In this document: positions 63,768 through 64,000 of the stretch, in pieces | How the letters are laid out: each line of letters begins with the position of its first letter | How positions within the stretch are numbered: position 1 is the first letter of the stretch | Source: Thalassotalea sp. PS06 | Lineage (GTDB): Bacteria > Pseudomonadota > Gammaproteobacteria > Enterobacterales > Alteromonadaceae | Reading direction: 5' to 3' | NCBI RefSeq assembly: GCF_007197775.1 | Contig: NZ_CP041638.1 | Location: 1,674,001 to 1,738,000, forward strand | DNA: 64,000 nucleotides | Made by a program: the position numbers and the translations under genes | Notes under the pieces: model-generated | Database searches by the model: none | What the model was told of the DNA's origin: nothing | The model's input: only the letters and a program-made list of their open reading frames with translations

Positions 63768-64000
63768 ATGAAGCATATATATCTTTTTGCTTTTGCTTTT
63801 GCTTTTGCTTTGTTTTTATTGGGCTGCCAGGTAACCACTCAAACCACGATAGGTGCATTAGAAAACGAACCTGAGCCAGTGTCTGAAGTGACTTTAGAGG
63901 ATGTCTGTCATGAATTTTCTTGCCGGGAAAATATCGTCATTAAATTCAAAACCGAGGATGGTACTTTTGAACAACAGCTAGCGCTATATTGGCCTAGGGT
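63768..64000 (+). CDS. Putative lipoprotein, partial (C-terminus beyond window)
   Basis: The frame runs open from the ATG at 63768 to the window edge. Product starts MKHIYLFAFAFAFALFLLGC: a lipoprotein signal with lipobox LLGC. The hydrophobic core is encoded by four TTTTGC hexamers (63785-63808), giving (Phe-Ala)4. The mature part contains DVCHEFSC. Family not recognised. Confidence 0.65.
   Translation, partial: MKHIYLFAFAFAFALFLLGCQVTTQTTIGALENEPEPVSEVTLEDVCHEFSCRENIVIKFKTEDGTFEQQLALYWPR

Overview
The window looks like chromosome from a marine gammaproteobacterium of the Alteromonadales, probably close to Colwellia or Thalassotalea. The grounds are the gene families, the synteny ttcA-uspE-fnr-ccoSIH-ccoPQON, the pheST-ihfA operon, many secreted peptidases, moderate base composition and abundant short palindromic repeats. 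This placement is inferred from gene content; no database search was possible. There is no prophage, CRISPR array or complete insertion sequence.

Layout: (1) 1-8.6 kb: a secreted M28 peptidase (cut by the window edge), a NatAB-type ABC exporter, pheS-pheT-ihfA, and two small membrane proteins. (2) 8.7-13.4 kb: a tightly overlapping operon for a 2-oxoacid:ferredoxin oxidoreductase with a GltD-like flavoprotein. (3) 13.5-20 kb: DUF2937, DUF1415 and LysE genes, then a putative operon (membrane protein, bax, DUF2987, sigZ) ending in a sigma factor gene broken by a 263-bp mobile element, then two orphan genes. (4) 20-30 kb: M1 and S46 peptidases, a 0.7-kb array of hairpins, a Tsx-type porin and a purine permease. 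(5) 29.8-40 kb: ttcA, uspE, fnr and the whole cbb3 oxidase structural and assembly set, all on the minus strand, with an FNR-like box upstream of ccoN. (6) 40-44.4 kb: a LysE exporter, two secreted TonB-C-domain paralogues (one broken by a second copy of the 263-bp element), and three tRNA-Asn genes behind a near-consensus promoter. (7) 44.6-53.4 kb: MATE-uvrB, queC/queE, an OYE reductase and a serine hydrolase. (8) 53.5-64 kb: a tandem repeat array, divergent dinG/polB sharing one LexA box, a second palindrome array, metC with a MetJ-like operator, an AlkD-type protein, a methyltransferase, a BASS transporter and the start of a lipoprotein.

The strongest observation is a 263-bp non-autonomous element (MITE-like) present twice (18425-18687 and 43597-43859). 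The copies differ at only 6 positions, have matching terminal inverted repeats, and each is flanked by a 3-bp target duplication (TAA and TTA). Removing each copy with one duplication restores an intact gene. In sigZ it recovers the C-terminal tail beginning CCQFELD. In the TonB-C paralogue it recovers a full signal peptide and ribosome binding site. A decayed relative lies at 7574-7673 and a 38-bp pair of similar ends at 50725-50762.

A second theme is palindromic repeats. Hairpins of the form GATWCC...GGWATGAC, with covarying stems, recur at 8.6, 23.1-23.6, 53.6-54.4 and 59.2-59.7 kb. At 23.1-23.8 kb they belong to a mosaic of different short hairpins joined by a near-constant linker.
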